Below are positions 27,704-38,771 of a DNA stretch of 64,000 nucleotides, in pieces. The translations under genes and the position numbers were made by a program. Location of the stretch: NCBI RefSeq assembly GCF_014356525.2, contig NC_052518.1, forward strand, positions 30,490,213-30,554,212, read 5' to 3'. The DNA is from Nilaparvata lugens. Taxonomy: Eukaryota; Arthropoda; Insecta; Hemiptera; Delphacidae. The notes under the pieces were generated by a model. That model made no database searches, had not been told where the DNA came from, and saw nothing but the letters and a program-made list of their open reading frames with translations. Position 1 is the first letter of the stretch. Every line of letters begins with the position of its first letter.

Positions 27704-28024
27704 ATGCAGTGTTTTAGCTTTGCAAAATTCAAAAAATTAACTCGCCTCTTGATGTCAATTTCATTCAATGAATTTGATTCTATTGCAAAAAATATTAAAT
27801 TTTCAACAGGATTCCAAGGTGATGATGTTGATCTAGCGTTAACAAAAACAGAAAATGTACATTTTCCAATTTTATCTGAGATTTTCGAACTGCTCGATAT
27901 ACTAGATACAGGTCATCTACATTATTGTAGTGCAAATGATTTCTCAACTATTGTTACAAATTCCGATGAACTTTGGAAATGCTTGTATGACATTGCAGAT
28001 AAAAAATGTAAAAGATCAACTTAG
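27704..28024 (+). CDS. 106-residue protein, possible death-effector-type fold
   Basis: ATG 27704, 3 bp after an acceptor-like cttgatctag. Helical throughout. RLLMSISFNEFDSIAKNIKF (14-33) resembles helices 1-2 of a DED, and ILSEIFELLDILDTG (57-70) with NSDELWKCLYDIAD (86-99) resemble the later helices (.lf..L...g ... dL...l). DED proteins regulate caspase-8/DREDD-type signalling. There is no clear RxDLL motif, so this is a fold-level guess; an unrelated small helical protein is equally possible. It is the last gene, ending 44 bp before the right inverted repeat. Confidence 0.5.
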   Translation: MQCFSFAKFKKLTRLLMSISFNEFDSIAKNIKFSTGFQGDDVDLALTKTENVHFPILSEIFELLDILDTGHLHYCSANDFSTIVTNSDELWKCLYDIADKKCKRST

Positions 28025-28067
28025 ATCATTGACCTCTCTCTGTTAAGACATCAATAGAGCTGATACC

Positions 28068-28978
28068 CCAAGTGATATAGGTCTGAGGATATCTATAGCC
28101 ATTTTTGGAATGCTTGTTCATACTAAATTTACTATAGATATTCTCGGAGAACACACTTACCAAAAAAGTAATGCCTGTGGTTTGTATAGCACATAGAAAA
28201 TTTCAATATAAATTTGTGAAATTTTTCTTAACTGTCGGGTGGAAAGCAAACCAATTGTATTAATTTGCAATCACTTTATAATTTTACAGTATAAAGATGT
28301 AACAGATTCACTCAGTATAAAGATGTAACAGATTCACTTTAATTTGACAGTAGAGAATTTTTCCCTCAAAGGGAAATTATTTTTTCCCTCATCTAGCATT
28401 CACTTTAATTTGACAGTATAGGATTAGATGTAGAAATATGGATTCACTTTAATCTGTCAGTATAAAGATGTAGAAATATGGATTCACTTTAATTTGACAG
28501 TAGAGAATTTTTCCCTCATTTAGCATTCACTTTAATCTGTCAGTATAGCATTAGATGTAGAAATATGGATTCACTTTAATCTGTCAGTATAGAGAGGGAA
28601 TTTTTCCTCCAAAAAGGGAAATTTTTTTTTTCCCTCACCTTGGCAAGGGGAAGGGGAGAGAGAGAGAGAGAAAGAGATATATCTCTCTCTTTTCAGGCAA
28701 GGGGAAGGGGAGAGAGAGATATATCTCTCTCTTTTCAACCCCCTCGTCCTCACTGGGAGAGGGGAGATAAGATAAGGAGAGGGAGAGGGAGAGGGTGAGG
28801 AGAGGGAGAGGGAGAGGAGAGGGAGAGGGAGAGGGAGAAGGAGAGGGAGAGGAGAGGGTGAAGGAGAAGGAGAGGGAGAGGGGGAGGGGGAATTTGCGCA
28901 AACTCAGGGGGTTGGAGGAGGGGGGAGGGGGGGTAATTGCGCAAAAAAGCTTCCTCATAACCACAATTTATAGCTACT
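28068..28978. repeat. Right terminal inverted repeat of the Maverick
   Basis: 911 bp, complementary to the left arm: ccaagtgatatag at the inner end, subterminal repeats at 28270-28600, the GGGAGA purine tract and finally ttatagctact. It lacks the extra segment of the left arm. Ends CT, as Mavericks do. Confidence 0.9.
28775..28890. repeat. Polypurine GGGAGA tract in the right arm
   Basis: Mirror of the pyrimidine tract at 10765-10955, but shorter. A palindromic agagagatatatctctct lies just outside it at about 28700-28735. Confidence 0.85.
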
Positions 28979-28984
28979 CTATTT
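28979..28984. repeat. Candidate 6-bp target-site duplication, right (ctattt)
   Basis: Five of six bases match the left flank (ctattc at 10673-10678). Confidence 0.55.
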
Positions 28985-28985
28985 T

Positions 28986-29256
28986 AATCTATTAATACGA
29001 ATTTCCTATTATTGTAGTGAAGGGCACCTTAGTTATCGAATCCTGAAATGATTTAATGTACCTTTATTTTTTGAAGGTCGGTCATCCTCTCGACTGTGTG
29101 GACCCTCTTGGATCCTCCCTCGCCGATAGAGATCTTAATCCTCCCGTCAGATGACCAGACATTCCTGTGCCCATGACGGTCGGCCGCAGCATTGAGGATC
29201 TTGAGACGTTCCGCAGTCAGATCCTCGCGAATGGTGACGCCGGAACCCTTCAGCTT
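28986..29256 (-). pseudogene. LINE ORF1 C-terminal fragment, second copy of a 271-bp repeat
   Basis: Same ORF1-like C-terminal reading as 7734-7937 (IREDLTAERLKIL, GHRNVWSSDGRIKISIG). It begins within two bases of the Maverick's right duplication and ends abruptly at 29256, so it is truncated on both sides. Confidence 0.7.
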
Positions 29257-29640
29257 ATTCATTATCAATAGTCATACAGCTGTGCTTCTAGAATTAAGTT
29301 TGTTTATTCGGTTCTTTTCCAAAATTATTTCTTTAATATACGAATCTTCTCTATTCAAGTGATAATAATGTGAAATATCTGTTCTATTTTTTGTTTTGAA
29401 GCATCTAAATTTGAAAATTAACTTTGTGAACATATTAGTGGTCTGAAAATTTTGCGAAGTGAAGAGCTACAAGACTTAACCTATTTCGGACTATGTGTAA
29501 CCATATCTAAATTGGGGAGAGGAATAGCACAAGGTTACCTTATTTTTCCTCTCCCTATCATTTATATGATGTATACTTATTATATCAATCAATAAAAAGA
29601 ATAAAGAATAATAAAAAATAAAACTCAATCTAAAAATTCT
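29257..29640. other. AT-rich spacer
   Basis: No gene or clear repeat seen. Confidence 0.5.
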
Positions 29641-29834
29641 GTGTCTCATCATCCTGTTTACAAAAGCATAAATTATACTAAATTTTCTGAAACTATTTCC
29701 CAACAGATCTGGGACAATGTAACAGGGTTGGAGAACCCTAATGAATCTACCGAAGCCTTTATTAGTACAATTCAATTAGCACAAAGTTCTTGTTCAATTC
29801 AAAAACCAAAAATCTGGTGTGGTACACTCACACA
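29641..29834 (+). pseudogene. LINE linker fragment
   Basis: The frame (no ATG) contains VYKSINYTKF, ETISQQIWDNVTG and STEAFISTIQLAQSSC, the pattern found between endonuclease and RT of CR1/Jockey-like ORF2 proteins. Only about 65 codons remain. Confidence 0.5.
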
Positions 29835-30983
29835 ACTTTCCTTGCTCATTGAACTATAAGCCTCATTATCAAACGAGAATAATTTAGGGGAATAACATAA
29901 TGACGATTGACGGCAACATATTTGCAACTACGATCAGACTACTGTATAATTATGTGTATATACAATTGTTTTCAGAGTACTTTTTCCTTTATGTAATTAT
30001 GTAAATTGTGAAATTCGATGATTTTTTTTGAAATTCGTCAAAACAGCTGTTCTACAGATGAAATATCTTGACTATGACTGTGTTCTTTTTATAAACTGCT
30101 CTACCTACCCACGGTATATGGAAGAAGAAAAAGTAAAAACCGTGTACCAACCTACCTCATGCACGAGAAGGAGGTTACAAAGTCCATTTCTCAAGGATTG
30201 GGTGGACCCCTCATTAGTCCAGGAAAAAGACTCATGTCAGTTGATAGAGCTAATAAATAACTAACTATACAGGGTATGGATTTCAAAAAATTTGTTAGAG
30301 CCGTTTTTGAGAAAATCGTGAAAAAATTGGTTTTTAGTAACTGTCATTTTTCTCAAGAATATTACGGAGCTCCTGAAATTTTCTCAGAAATGAGACTTAT
30401 GCCAGTTGATAGGGCTTATGAATAGCTATCCATGGTATAAATTTGAAGAAAATCGTTGGAGCCGTTTTCGAGAAAAACGTGAAAAACATGGCTTTTCAGT
30501 CATTATCCGCCATTTTTCTCAAGAATATTACGGAGCTCCTGAAATTTTCCCTGAAATGAGACTTATGCCAGTTGATAGGGCTTATAAATAGCATATCATA
30601 TCATATCAATAGCATAGCATATTCATATCCATGGTATGAATTTGAAGAAAATCGTTAGAGCCATTTTCGAGAAAAACGTGAAAAACATGGTTTTTTAGTA
30701 ATTATCCGCCATTTTTTCCGCCATCTTGAATTGAATTTTATTGAATTTCTTATTGTCGGGTCCTCAGGGTATAAGGACCTTAAGTTTAAAATTTCAAGTC
30801 AATCGGTTAATTAGGAATGGAGTTATCGTGTTCACAGACATACACACACACAGACCAATACCCAAAAATCATGTTTTTGGACTCAGGGGACCTTGAAACG
30901 TATAGAAAACTTGAAATTTGGGTACCTTAATTTTTTTTGGAAAGCAATACTTTCCTTACCTATGGTAGTAGGGCAAGGAAAGT
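29835..30983. mobile_element. Possible non-autonomous DNA element with internal tandem repeats
   Basis: Starts actttccttgc and ends gcaaggaaagt, an exact 11-bp inverted pair. Inside, a unit of about 160 bp (ttctcaagaatattacggag ... ccgttttcgagaaaaacgtg) is repeated about three times between 30219 and 30760, followed by a (CA)n run. No target duplication is evident. A diverged relative occurs at 45806-46480 and 62870-63545. Confidence 0.45.
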
Positions 30984-31174
30984 AAAAAGAGCTGAGGTAA
31001 AAAACTAAAACCCTGAATTACGGTTTCTCTTATTAACGCAATAAAAAGAAGGAATAGATTAAGTAAACTGATTATTAGACAGCCATTCAATCTACTGCTG
31101 AAACTTTACTATAGCAATTATAGAAACACTCTAAACAGACTTTTGAAAATTACAAAAATAAACTACTACAGACA

Positions 31175-31330
31175 TCGCTCTATATAGAACAGGGATTAAA
31201 CATGAATTTAATAATTATCGTCCAATTAATCTACTCAGTTTTATATCAAAGATATTCAGTTCATCGATTATCTGAGAAAGAGCAATATACTAATAAGTAA
31301 TCAATTTGGATTTTGGGATGAGTAGAGGAA
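31175..31330 (+). pseudogene. LINE reverse-transcriptase remnant
   Basis: A short frame with GIKHEFNNYRPINLLSFISK, the RT fingers motif NYRPISLL, then stops. Copy B has the same at about 47780-47935. Confidence 0.5.
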
Positions 31331-31929
31331 AATTAGTTGAATATTTGTTAACAATATGCTTTTTATTTACATTAATACAGAAACTTCTATACATTCTGAA
31401 AGAAAATAATAGTGCAAAGAAAAAAGAATACAATTAACAGAGGTTGAGAAACATAGTCAAACTTCAAATTGTCATGAACCACAAGGTTTGACATACCCCC
31501 AAACATCGTTTCCTTCTTTAAGAAGAGAAATAATTTTTTCCAACTTTAAAAACTAAAAGCTGATAGAACAGTTTTGGCTGACAGACTAAAAACGCTGAGG
31601 AGAGGTAGAAGTGGGGCTAGCATTCTAGTCTCCCCTCCATCCAGCTAGTGGAAAAAGCTTTCCACTTTTTCTTCTGAATAATTTCTGACACTTTTTCATC
31701 GCCTACCTCCTGAGACAGACCGAGCTGACCCGTGGATGGACATCCCCTGGTTCTCCATTCAGACCATGGCAAGTTAGGATGGACATCAACAGTATAACGG
31801 TATCGTTCCATATTCAATTTATTTTTCAATATTGTTTTGATTTTAGAAATTCCAAATTAATTATAAATGAATAATGCTTTTTAAACTGTCATATAACTCG
31901 TTTAAATAAAAAATCTAGTTGATAATATA

Positions 31930-32165
31930 AAAAAAACCAACTGCTTTTGCTCTACCATCAAATGCTACGCAGCAACAATTTACAGTGTTCCCGTCTGGGA
32001 ACTGGTGGATCGCCCCCTTTTATTACTTTACAAACAGGTAACCAATCATTTATTACAAATGATGGAGACCACAGTTATAAATTATATATTCCAAATGATT
32101 GGAGATCACAGTTATAAGCCAGTATATATTGTAATCTACATAAATAAAGTACTCAATCAATAAAT
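31930..32165 (+). repeat. LINE 3' end / non-autonomous element with LINE-A tail
   Basis: Ends ccagtatatattgtaatcta followed by cataaataaagtactcaatc and an AATC-like tail, the same terminus as LINE-A. The upstream part may include an RT-adjacent coding scrap. Copy B counterpart: 48776-49030. Confidence 0.6.
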
Positions 32166-32222
32166 CAATCTTATCATTCTTCTCCTTCTTCTCTTTCTTC
32201 TTCTTCTTCTCATTCGCAATAC

Positions 32223-33078
32223 TGCGAATAGATAGAGAATGGATAGATAAATAGACTATGAAGAAAAATGTAATGAAGTTCCTTCTCCTTCATTCTCTTT
32301 TTCTTCTTCTTCTTCTTCATCATCTTCTTCTTCTTCGTCTCCTTCTTCTTCTCTTACATATTAATTTTATTGTGCATAAACTTGATTTTCCTTCATGGCT
32401 TTGTTGACATTTCTCATTCGCTACCTCCATTTCAAATGATGGGCAGTGGCAATAATAATAAAAAGCTATTGATGTATTTTTTAATGAAGAACTGTTTTAG
32501 TACCTAAAATAAACATTGTATAATCGGATTCGCTAAACATATATATTCTATTCACCGAGAAATAAAAGTCGATGTCAACTTATAGAGAGTTTGGTGTATG
32601 CCCTTATGTCTAGTGAATGCATACTTCGGAATGTATATTTCCGCTCGAAGGCATGTTTATATTCCATATATAGCTCATTTCATGTTTACATTTCATTTAT
32701 ATATAGTTTTTCTGTCGAAAAAAAATTTCTGCAGCACTAAGGCTAATAGAAATTAGTTCAAAATCAAACCGATATTAATTTGGTTCTTCTACTAAATACT
32801 CATTCATCGCCTAGCACTCGAAGGAGTCGGTACGTGTTCTTACTTACGTCTCATTTCGTTCTTAAAACGTTGCTTTTAGTCAAATATGGATACAATCCCG
32901 TGCGGAGCAGGAATATTGTATACCAAAGAAAATTATTTATACAAATGTAATAAAACAAAACATGGAGTGAAATATTTGAGATGTTCGAACACCGTGTGTC
33001 CCAGCCGTGGGACGTACCAGGACGGCAATGAATCTCATCCTTCAATACACAACCACTCCCCGGATGAAGTTGATATCG
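32223..33078. other. Segment present only in copy A
   Basis: In copy B the sequence jumps from gcaatac (49077) to aactcaaaagg (49078). In A, 856 bp lie between the same points, with a CTTCTT/CTTCAT microsatellite (32285-32360) and most of the FLYWCH-like frame. Minimal homology at the ends suggests a deletion in B or an insertion in A. Confidence 0.85.
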
Positions 33079-33116
33079 AACTCAAAAGGTTTTTTCTTAG
33101 TTATTCTGAAATATAG
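32886..33116 (+). CDS. FLYWCH-type zinc-finger fragment, possible exon
   Basis: ATG-started frame of 76 codons containing YLYKCNKTKHGVKYLRCSN, then CPSRGTYQDG and HNHSPD. The order Cys, x-WRC-like LRC, Cys and HxH followed by PD matches the FLYWCH zinc finger found in insect DNA-binding proteins (for example mod(mdg4)-type) and in some transposons. The canonical FLYW start is weak. After ELKR the sequence reads aaaaggttttttc, a possible splice donor. Only the last 38 bp exist in copy B, so the gene, if real, is absent from that haplotype. Confidence 0.5.
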   Translation: MDTIPCGAGILYTKENYLYKCNKTKHGVKYLRCSNTVCPSRGTYQDGNESHPSIHNHSPDEVDIELKRFFLSYSEI

Positions 33117-33239
33117 AAGAAAATAAGAATAAGAACTTAATTAGTTATTCTAATTGCATTCAATCTTTATTCTCATTGATTAATTGTTTATACTTTGTAA
33201 AATTTGTTGAATAATTAGCATTACCGTCATTTAATGTAA

Positions 33240-33484
33240 ATTTTAGTGTATAAGCCAGTAAATATTGTAACATACATAAATAAAGAAATCTAATCTAATC
33301 TAATCTTCCTCTTTATCATATCCTCTATCATATCCGCCTTCAAGGCCGTTTACCGGCTTGCTAGTTTTGGTTCACCCCGGCTATTTAATTTCACCGGTAC
33401 CTCCCATATCTGGGAGGCATTCCCCTATCCGCCACCTGGGGAGGCGCCCGATGGAGGACTAGCAACCTCTCACGGGATACAAAA
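33240..33484 (+). repeat. Second LINE-type 3' terminus and GC-rich stretch
   Basis: ataagccagtaaatattgta then cataaataaagaaatctaat with an (AATCT)n tail at 33285-33303, related to the LINE-A tail. Followed by a GC-richer block (cctggggaggcgcccgatgg). Copy B: 49253-49485. Confidence 0.55.
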
Positions 33485-36400
33485 GTAAAGCTTATATAAT
33501 TTCCTACAATATTCATCTCACAACTTTTCTAGTTTTCGAGATATCCGCTCTTAGATGTGTGACATTTTTGAAAAAAAAAACACGTTTGCCTCCAATTTTT
33601 TTCTATTTCTATTCTTATAACTTTTTAAAAATTGATGGGAAAAATCAATGCAGATTATGAGCTCATAGAGCCTCTTTCAGGGCTTATAACGCTCCAACAA
33701 TGCATCGAAAAAATCAATGCTTATCGTAGGTTTGTAGAGCATTAAATTCTCTTTGAAATGGTGAATTACTTCACTATTCAAAGTTTCTGTTTCATTGTTA
33801 TAGCAACTTTAATGTAGGGGATGAAATTTCCAATGCTGCAACAATTATTCATTTGGCAATTAAATTTGAAGCGGGTGTCTGTGACACAATTTTTGACGTT
33901 GCAGCTTAATTTTGACTAGTTAGTAGATTAACATAGCAAAAGTGCACATCTTTATCCCCTCTGTTGAAGGTTTGGACCACTGAGTTGACACTAGTTGCAA
34001 TATTGAAAATGTTGCTACATTACACTATCATTTTTGATCATTTGTTACATCGCACAACTATTATATGAATACTTTGTATTGTTGTAACCAACTTGAATAA
34101 ATTGACAATTCCTTTTTACTGCTTATTCAAATTTACTATTTGTTACTTTTGATTTTCATTAAACGTCCTTTTTCCCACTTAGTGCAGTCATCATAACTTT
34201 TAAGGCCATTTGTAAAGTGCCACTTATATCAATAAATGCAATCATTTGTTATTGTTACATTGTCTTACAATTTCATGGCGTCTACCTTGCTACCAGGTAT
34301 TTAGTAGTTTTACTCATAAGTTTTTTGTGAGTTTGGGTAAAGGTATTGATGAACAACATCAGCCATCTATTAATTATATTTATTATTTAACATACATTTC
34401 ATTCAACTTAGTATACAGTCCACTTGAAGTCCCTCATACCAAACACATCAGATACATAGTTTTCGAGTTATATGTGAGAAACCAAAAAATGTTACCTAAA
34501 CCACCCCCACCCCCTTAGCACAAGGGGTTGGGGGGGGACTTTTGATATGTTTACCCCCTTACCATCCTAAACAGAACTGCGGGGCCAAAAATTGTCTTCC
34601 AAACTTTTCCCATCTATAACCTTTCCTTGACTGCACTGTATATCATCTAGTTAATTTTGATATCACATTAATTAAAAAGCTTCCCTCAAGTCCTCTACAA
34701 GTCCTCGCAAACTATACAATCGCTATTAGACCAATTCTTTGGCAACAAGTTCTCTATTCTGTTGCTCTACAAAAGAACAGTAACTTTATAAGAAAGCTAT
34801 TGTGGACAAATTTTTTGTTGACAACTTGGTGTAAATGCAGCAGCTTCAGCATTTATCCTTATCCATGAAATTATATTGTTGTACTGAGTATACTCTTCAT
34901 TTTTAACTACCCTATGTCGCACCTGGCTATTCTATTGCTGCGAGCGAAATAGTAACAACTATCAACAGTATATAGCTGGCTAGTAGAATTCCACTAGCTT
35001 CAAAAGTTTGAAGATGTCAACAATTCATTCGGGCTACTGAGACAAATGCGCAGGTACCAAAAAATAAATTTGTAATGGAATCAAAAAAAGGTAGGTACGG
35101 TAATGGAAAATTAAGTGTCACTGTTTTGATAGAAGCTATACAAGCATGTTTTAATTGTCAGGTGTGACACAAGGCTTGCTATAATAATTCTAATCTGAAA
35201 CAAATAATAGCTATAATACTTTGAAATCATTTAAAACAACAGTATTTTCCACAGAATAGGCAATGTCGTTATTTTTAGTCACTGGGTATGCCTAGGCCTG
35301 TATTTCTAATTTTATTTTTTGCAAAATCTCAAATTTTTTTTCTTCATTCATATACAATATAATATAATCTTCAATTCCATCATGATACATTACATTAATT
35401 CCAATAAGTAAGCATATTATTATATTAAATTGATGGTTAGCTGTCACAGGAGGATAGAAAGGCTATTATATCTATGAACTCAGTCAGCATAGCGGTGGCT
35501 ATGACTCTGTACGGTAACCAATAACAAAAAATAATAATATAGTCTATTGATGAATAAAGATTTTACAAAATAAGAATACTTATGAAAGTTGATGGTAGGC
35601 CTACTATTACTTGATTTCTATATTCAGGCATTAATATCAATTATTATGAAAATTCATTATTCGAATCATCATTAAACTATTTTTCTTGACGAATAAAATA
35701 TGATTGATTATTTTAAACAAGTCACCAGGATTTTGGATTCAAATATGAATTACAATACAATACCGTATATTAGGTATTTTCATTAAGAAATTTAGATCTC
35801 TGAACATTCATGGGAAGTTGAAGGACAGTGATGGTTTTTCTTCTTGAAGTATACCATTGGACATTCAATAAATAAATATCCATCAACAAGCTCTCAGACA
35901 AAACAACGTTTTTGTTGAACTTGAGTAGAGTTTCTAATTGAAGCTTCAAAAATTGTATTCAGTCTATTTCAAGGAAGTTCTCATTCTTCTACGTTAGGGC
36001 CAGATCAAATTCAATTTATCACAAGAACAATATTAAGCATTTCTTTTACCAATCGAAGAGCTTCCTGCTTTGCTGACTCTAAAAACGCTCAACTGGCCCT
36101 TGTATTGTTGATAAATAACCGGCAACATTAAACTTGTTCATACAGCCAAGCCATCTACTATATAGTAGATCTACAGTACTCGTATGCGACTAATTTATAA
36201 GCCTACGGTACGAATTACTAACAAGATTATCAGATATATTTACTAAAATAAAATCCTCTATTCTTCATGTTTTCAATAATATTGCTTATATTCTTTGTTG
36301 ACCGCCAACACAAATCTCATTACGGGTACTGTAGTCTATGATAATTCGATCAAGAATTCCTCAAGTAGCCTCAACACATTTATGATGTTAGTTATTCTAC

Positions 36401-37025
36401 TAAGATTCAAAGCTGAAATAAGCAAATATCCCTTTTCTATATTATTTTCAATATTATTATAGATGGTAGCCTACCTATATCATTTAGTTTTCTTTAGTTC
36501 ATGGTTAGCATACAGTATTTGAATTTGCCGGTTGATAATTTGAATTTGCCGGTTAAGCCAACTTGATAATAGTGTTTGAAAAATTTAGAAATAAAGAAGA
36601 ATAATGAGTTAATCTACTAATGAATGTTTTTTTTTAATCTGAATAAACTCATCAATGATTGATTTGAACAATTTTTCATTATAAAATATAAATATATTTC
36701 ATTTGAAATTACAAAACAAATCAAGCTGGCCATGTTGTCAGCATTCCAAGTTCAGATTATCAGGTAAACATTCCAAATTCCACTTCTATGGTTAGGTAAA
36801 TTGAGAAATAAGCCCTACCACAACCGAGTCGCCGGATTTCACTAGCAGACTTTGGTGTCGGAAACAGTGATAAGACAGAGCTACCACTAAACCTGGTAAC
36901 CGCTACTGTAGCGGATGGATAGCAGTTCTTGTTAGCTGTTACCTTTTTATCACTTCCTATTCCTACTAACCGCGAATTTTTAATTTCAATCACGAGATTC
37001 ATACATTGCGAATTATAGTAATTTA
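33485..37025. other. AT-rich repeat DNA, no supportable gene
   Basis: Short reading frames only (one at 34246-34518 lacks an ATG). A C-rich/G-rich near-palindrome lies at about 34502-34540. Interior DNA resembles old transposon remnants without coding motifs. Copy B: 49486-53510. Confidence 0.5.
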
Positions 37026-37317
37026 CTAGGAATAAATTTGTTTGATGGATGAATTACGAGATTTTATTTGATGAAGTAGGCTAAGTTTGTAGCTTGATGA
37101 AAAATTAATAGTCGAACCTGTCATTTGAAAAATCAAGCAATAAAGTATGCTGTTACGACCATGCTGAAATGAACAAAAATATGATTGACTGACAAAATTT
37201 ATCTTTTGATAATTATTGAGATTTTTCAAATGCCAGGTTCGATTATTATTTTTCATCAAGCTACAAAACTTAGCCTACTTCATCAAATAAAATTGAATGA
37301 TGGTGACTAATTCCTAG
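37026..37317. mobile_element. Fold-back MITE 1, copy A
   Basis: Arms of about 80 bp: attttatttgatgaagtagg near 37061 matches its complement ending near 37293; outer ends ctaggaat and attcctag. Non-coding. Confidence 0.7.
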
Positions 37318-38771
37318 ATAAATAATATCCTTCCTTATTTATCCAGCATATTGTTGAATTGAAAATTAGAAAGATCTAAGCAAGTAAATAAATAACATTA
37401 CATTTTAAAAATAATAATTGCAATATGGAAACAAAGTTACCGTATATATTCACTTCTCCTTATATGGCCATCAAAATTGATAGAATCAATGAAAATTCTT
37501 AAGTAATTTATTGAAATGTTTGATTATAATATTGATTAATTTTTCAATTACAGTAACTTAATTAATTGAAAATGGCAAAGAAAAATAGTCGATTCATGTC
37601 AGTAGTCGGTAAATTGATGAAACATTTTGAAAGCTATATAGGTAACTACTTACTTGCAATGAGAATTTTTATTTCATTCCGTTTTCAGTAATATTATGAG
37701 GATTTTTTTCATGAATATTACTGCCAAGCAGTGCTAGATTTAAACCGGTGCACAACAGAGCTGAACAATATTAGTACCTACCTCTACCTAGGCATATATT
37801 CAGCAGTTTAATTTCATCCCAGTTAATACATTTAAGAGAATTTAAATCCTATTCTAATCCTGTATATGTTATGTTTGCTGTCTTTCAACTAAAACTGAAA
37901 CATGAAAATGAATCGTCATCATGATATAAAATACTATTGACCTAATGCTGATGATTTTTATTTAAACCTGACACAGGAAAAATTTCGTTTGAATAGTAAT
38001 CAAAATTGATACAAATGGCCAATTTTATTAATAAAGAAAAAAATTTCCCGGGGGAAGACTACAGTATACTCCCTTCCACATGGGAGGCATTCCATACCCT
38101 CCCGGAGCTAGCTCCGGTACTTTCTTGTGTCAAGTATCAAATAATTAACTATGCTTTTTTAGATTTCTATTTAAAAAAATATTATGCACATAATTATATA
38201 GCCTACCTGTATGGGCCTACAATATAGAATGCAGTTATTATACAATATATTGTATCTTATCGCTCAAAACGATGAAAGATTCAAGGCTGCTACCGTACTC
38301 CTTTAAACCAATGACCGCACTTGAACTGGCTCTGCTTAATAATCGAACCCCACCTTGGAATAATATTATATCATATCCATCAAAAATATTGATATATTAT
38401 ATCCTTTCCATATCCACATCATCATTATTTCACATACTGTACCCGCTCTTTCGAGGAACACGTTCAGTAAAAAACTTCCACAAAAAATAGGAAAACAGAC
38501 TATCATAAAATTTTTAATTCTTAATAACGTATAAATCATTTGCGCTCTTTTATTGTTTAAAAAAATTATATTTTAGTTTTTTATATCGACATCTTCTATA
38601 AAATTATTGAATAAAATCTCAATGCCCATTGCAACTTCAAATTCAAAATAATTAATCACAGTTATATCTATGCAATGTAAATAAGACAAAAAAACTCACG
38701 TCCCTTAAAATAAGAGTGCCGTCTCTGGTGGATGTGCTGCCACATTTCCACTTGTTCGTCAAGTAAATTCA
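37318..38771. other. AT-rich interval without convincing genes
   Basis: Two short ATG frames occur (38006-38227, 38272-38490). The second is preserved unchanged in copy B (54763-54981) but shows no motif and could be chance. Confidence 0.5.

Larger units (their letters stand above)
10679..28978 (+). mobile_element. Maverick/Polinton (adintovirus-like) element, 18.3 kb, near complete
   Basis: Bounded by long terminal inverted repeats that start agtagctataaattgtgg and end with its complement, inside a near-matching 6-bp duplication. It holds the diagnostic set: protein-primed family B DNA polymerase, DDE integrase with chromodomain-like tail, packaging ATPase, adenain-like protease, penton-like and major capsid proteins, plus a PLA2 minor capsid protein and apoptosis-related genes. 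Size and content match animal Mavericks/adintoviruses, which can act as transposons or make virions. Three accessory or minor virion genes are frameshifted; the rest are open. Confidence 0.95.

Noticed and set aside
31617..31829. 70-codon minus-strand frame, also at 48210-48422
   Set aside because: TTG start (first ATG at 31811 gives 64 codons), no family recognised, lies among LINE remnants. Preservation between the two copies is not evidence of selection if they are alleles.
34246..34518. 90-codon frame, also at 50245-50517
   Set aside because: Begins at TTG rather than ATG, ends in a C-rich run, no motif; kept unchanged in copy B only because the copies are nearly identical.
38272..38490. 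72-codon ATG frame identical in both copies
   Set aside because: Low-complexity Leu/Ile/Ser composition and no motif; identity explained by recent common origin of the copies.
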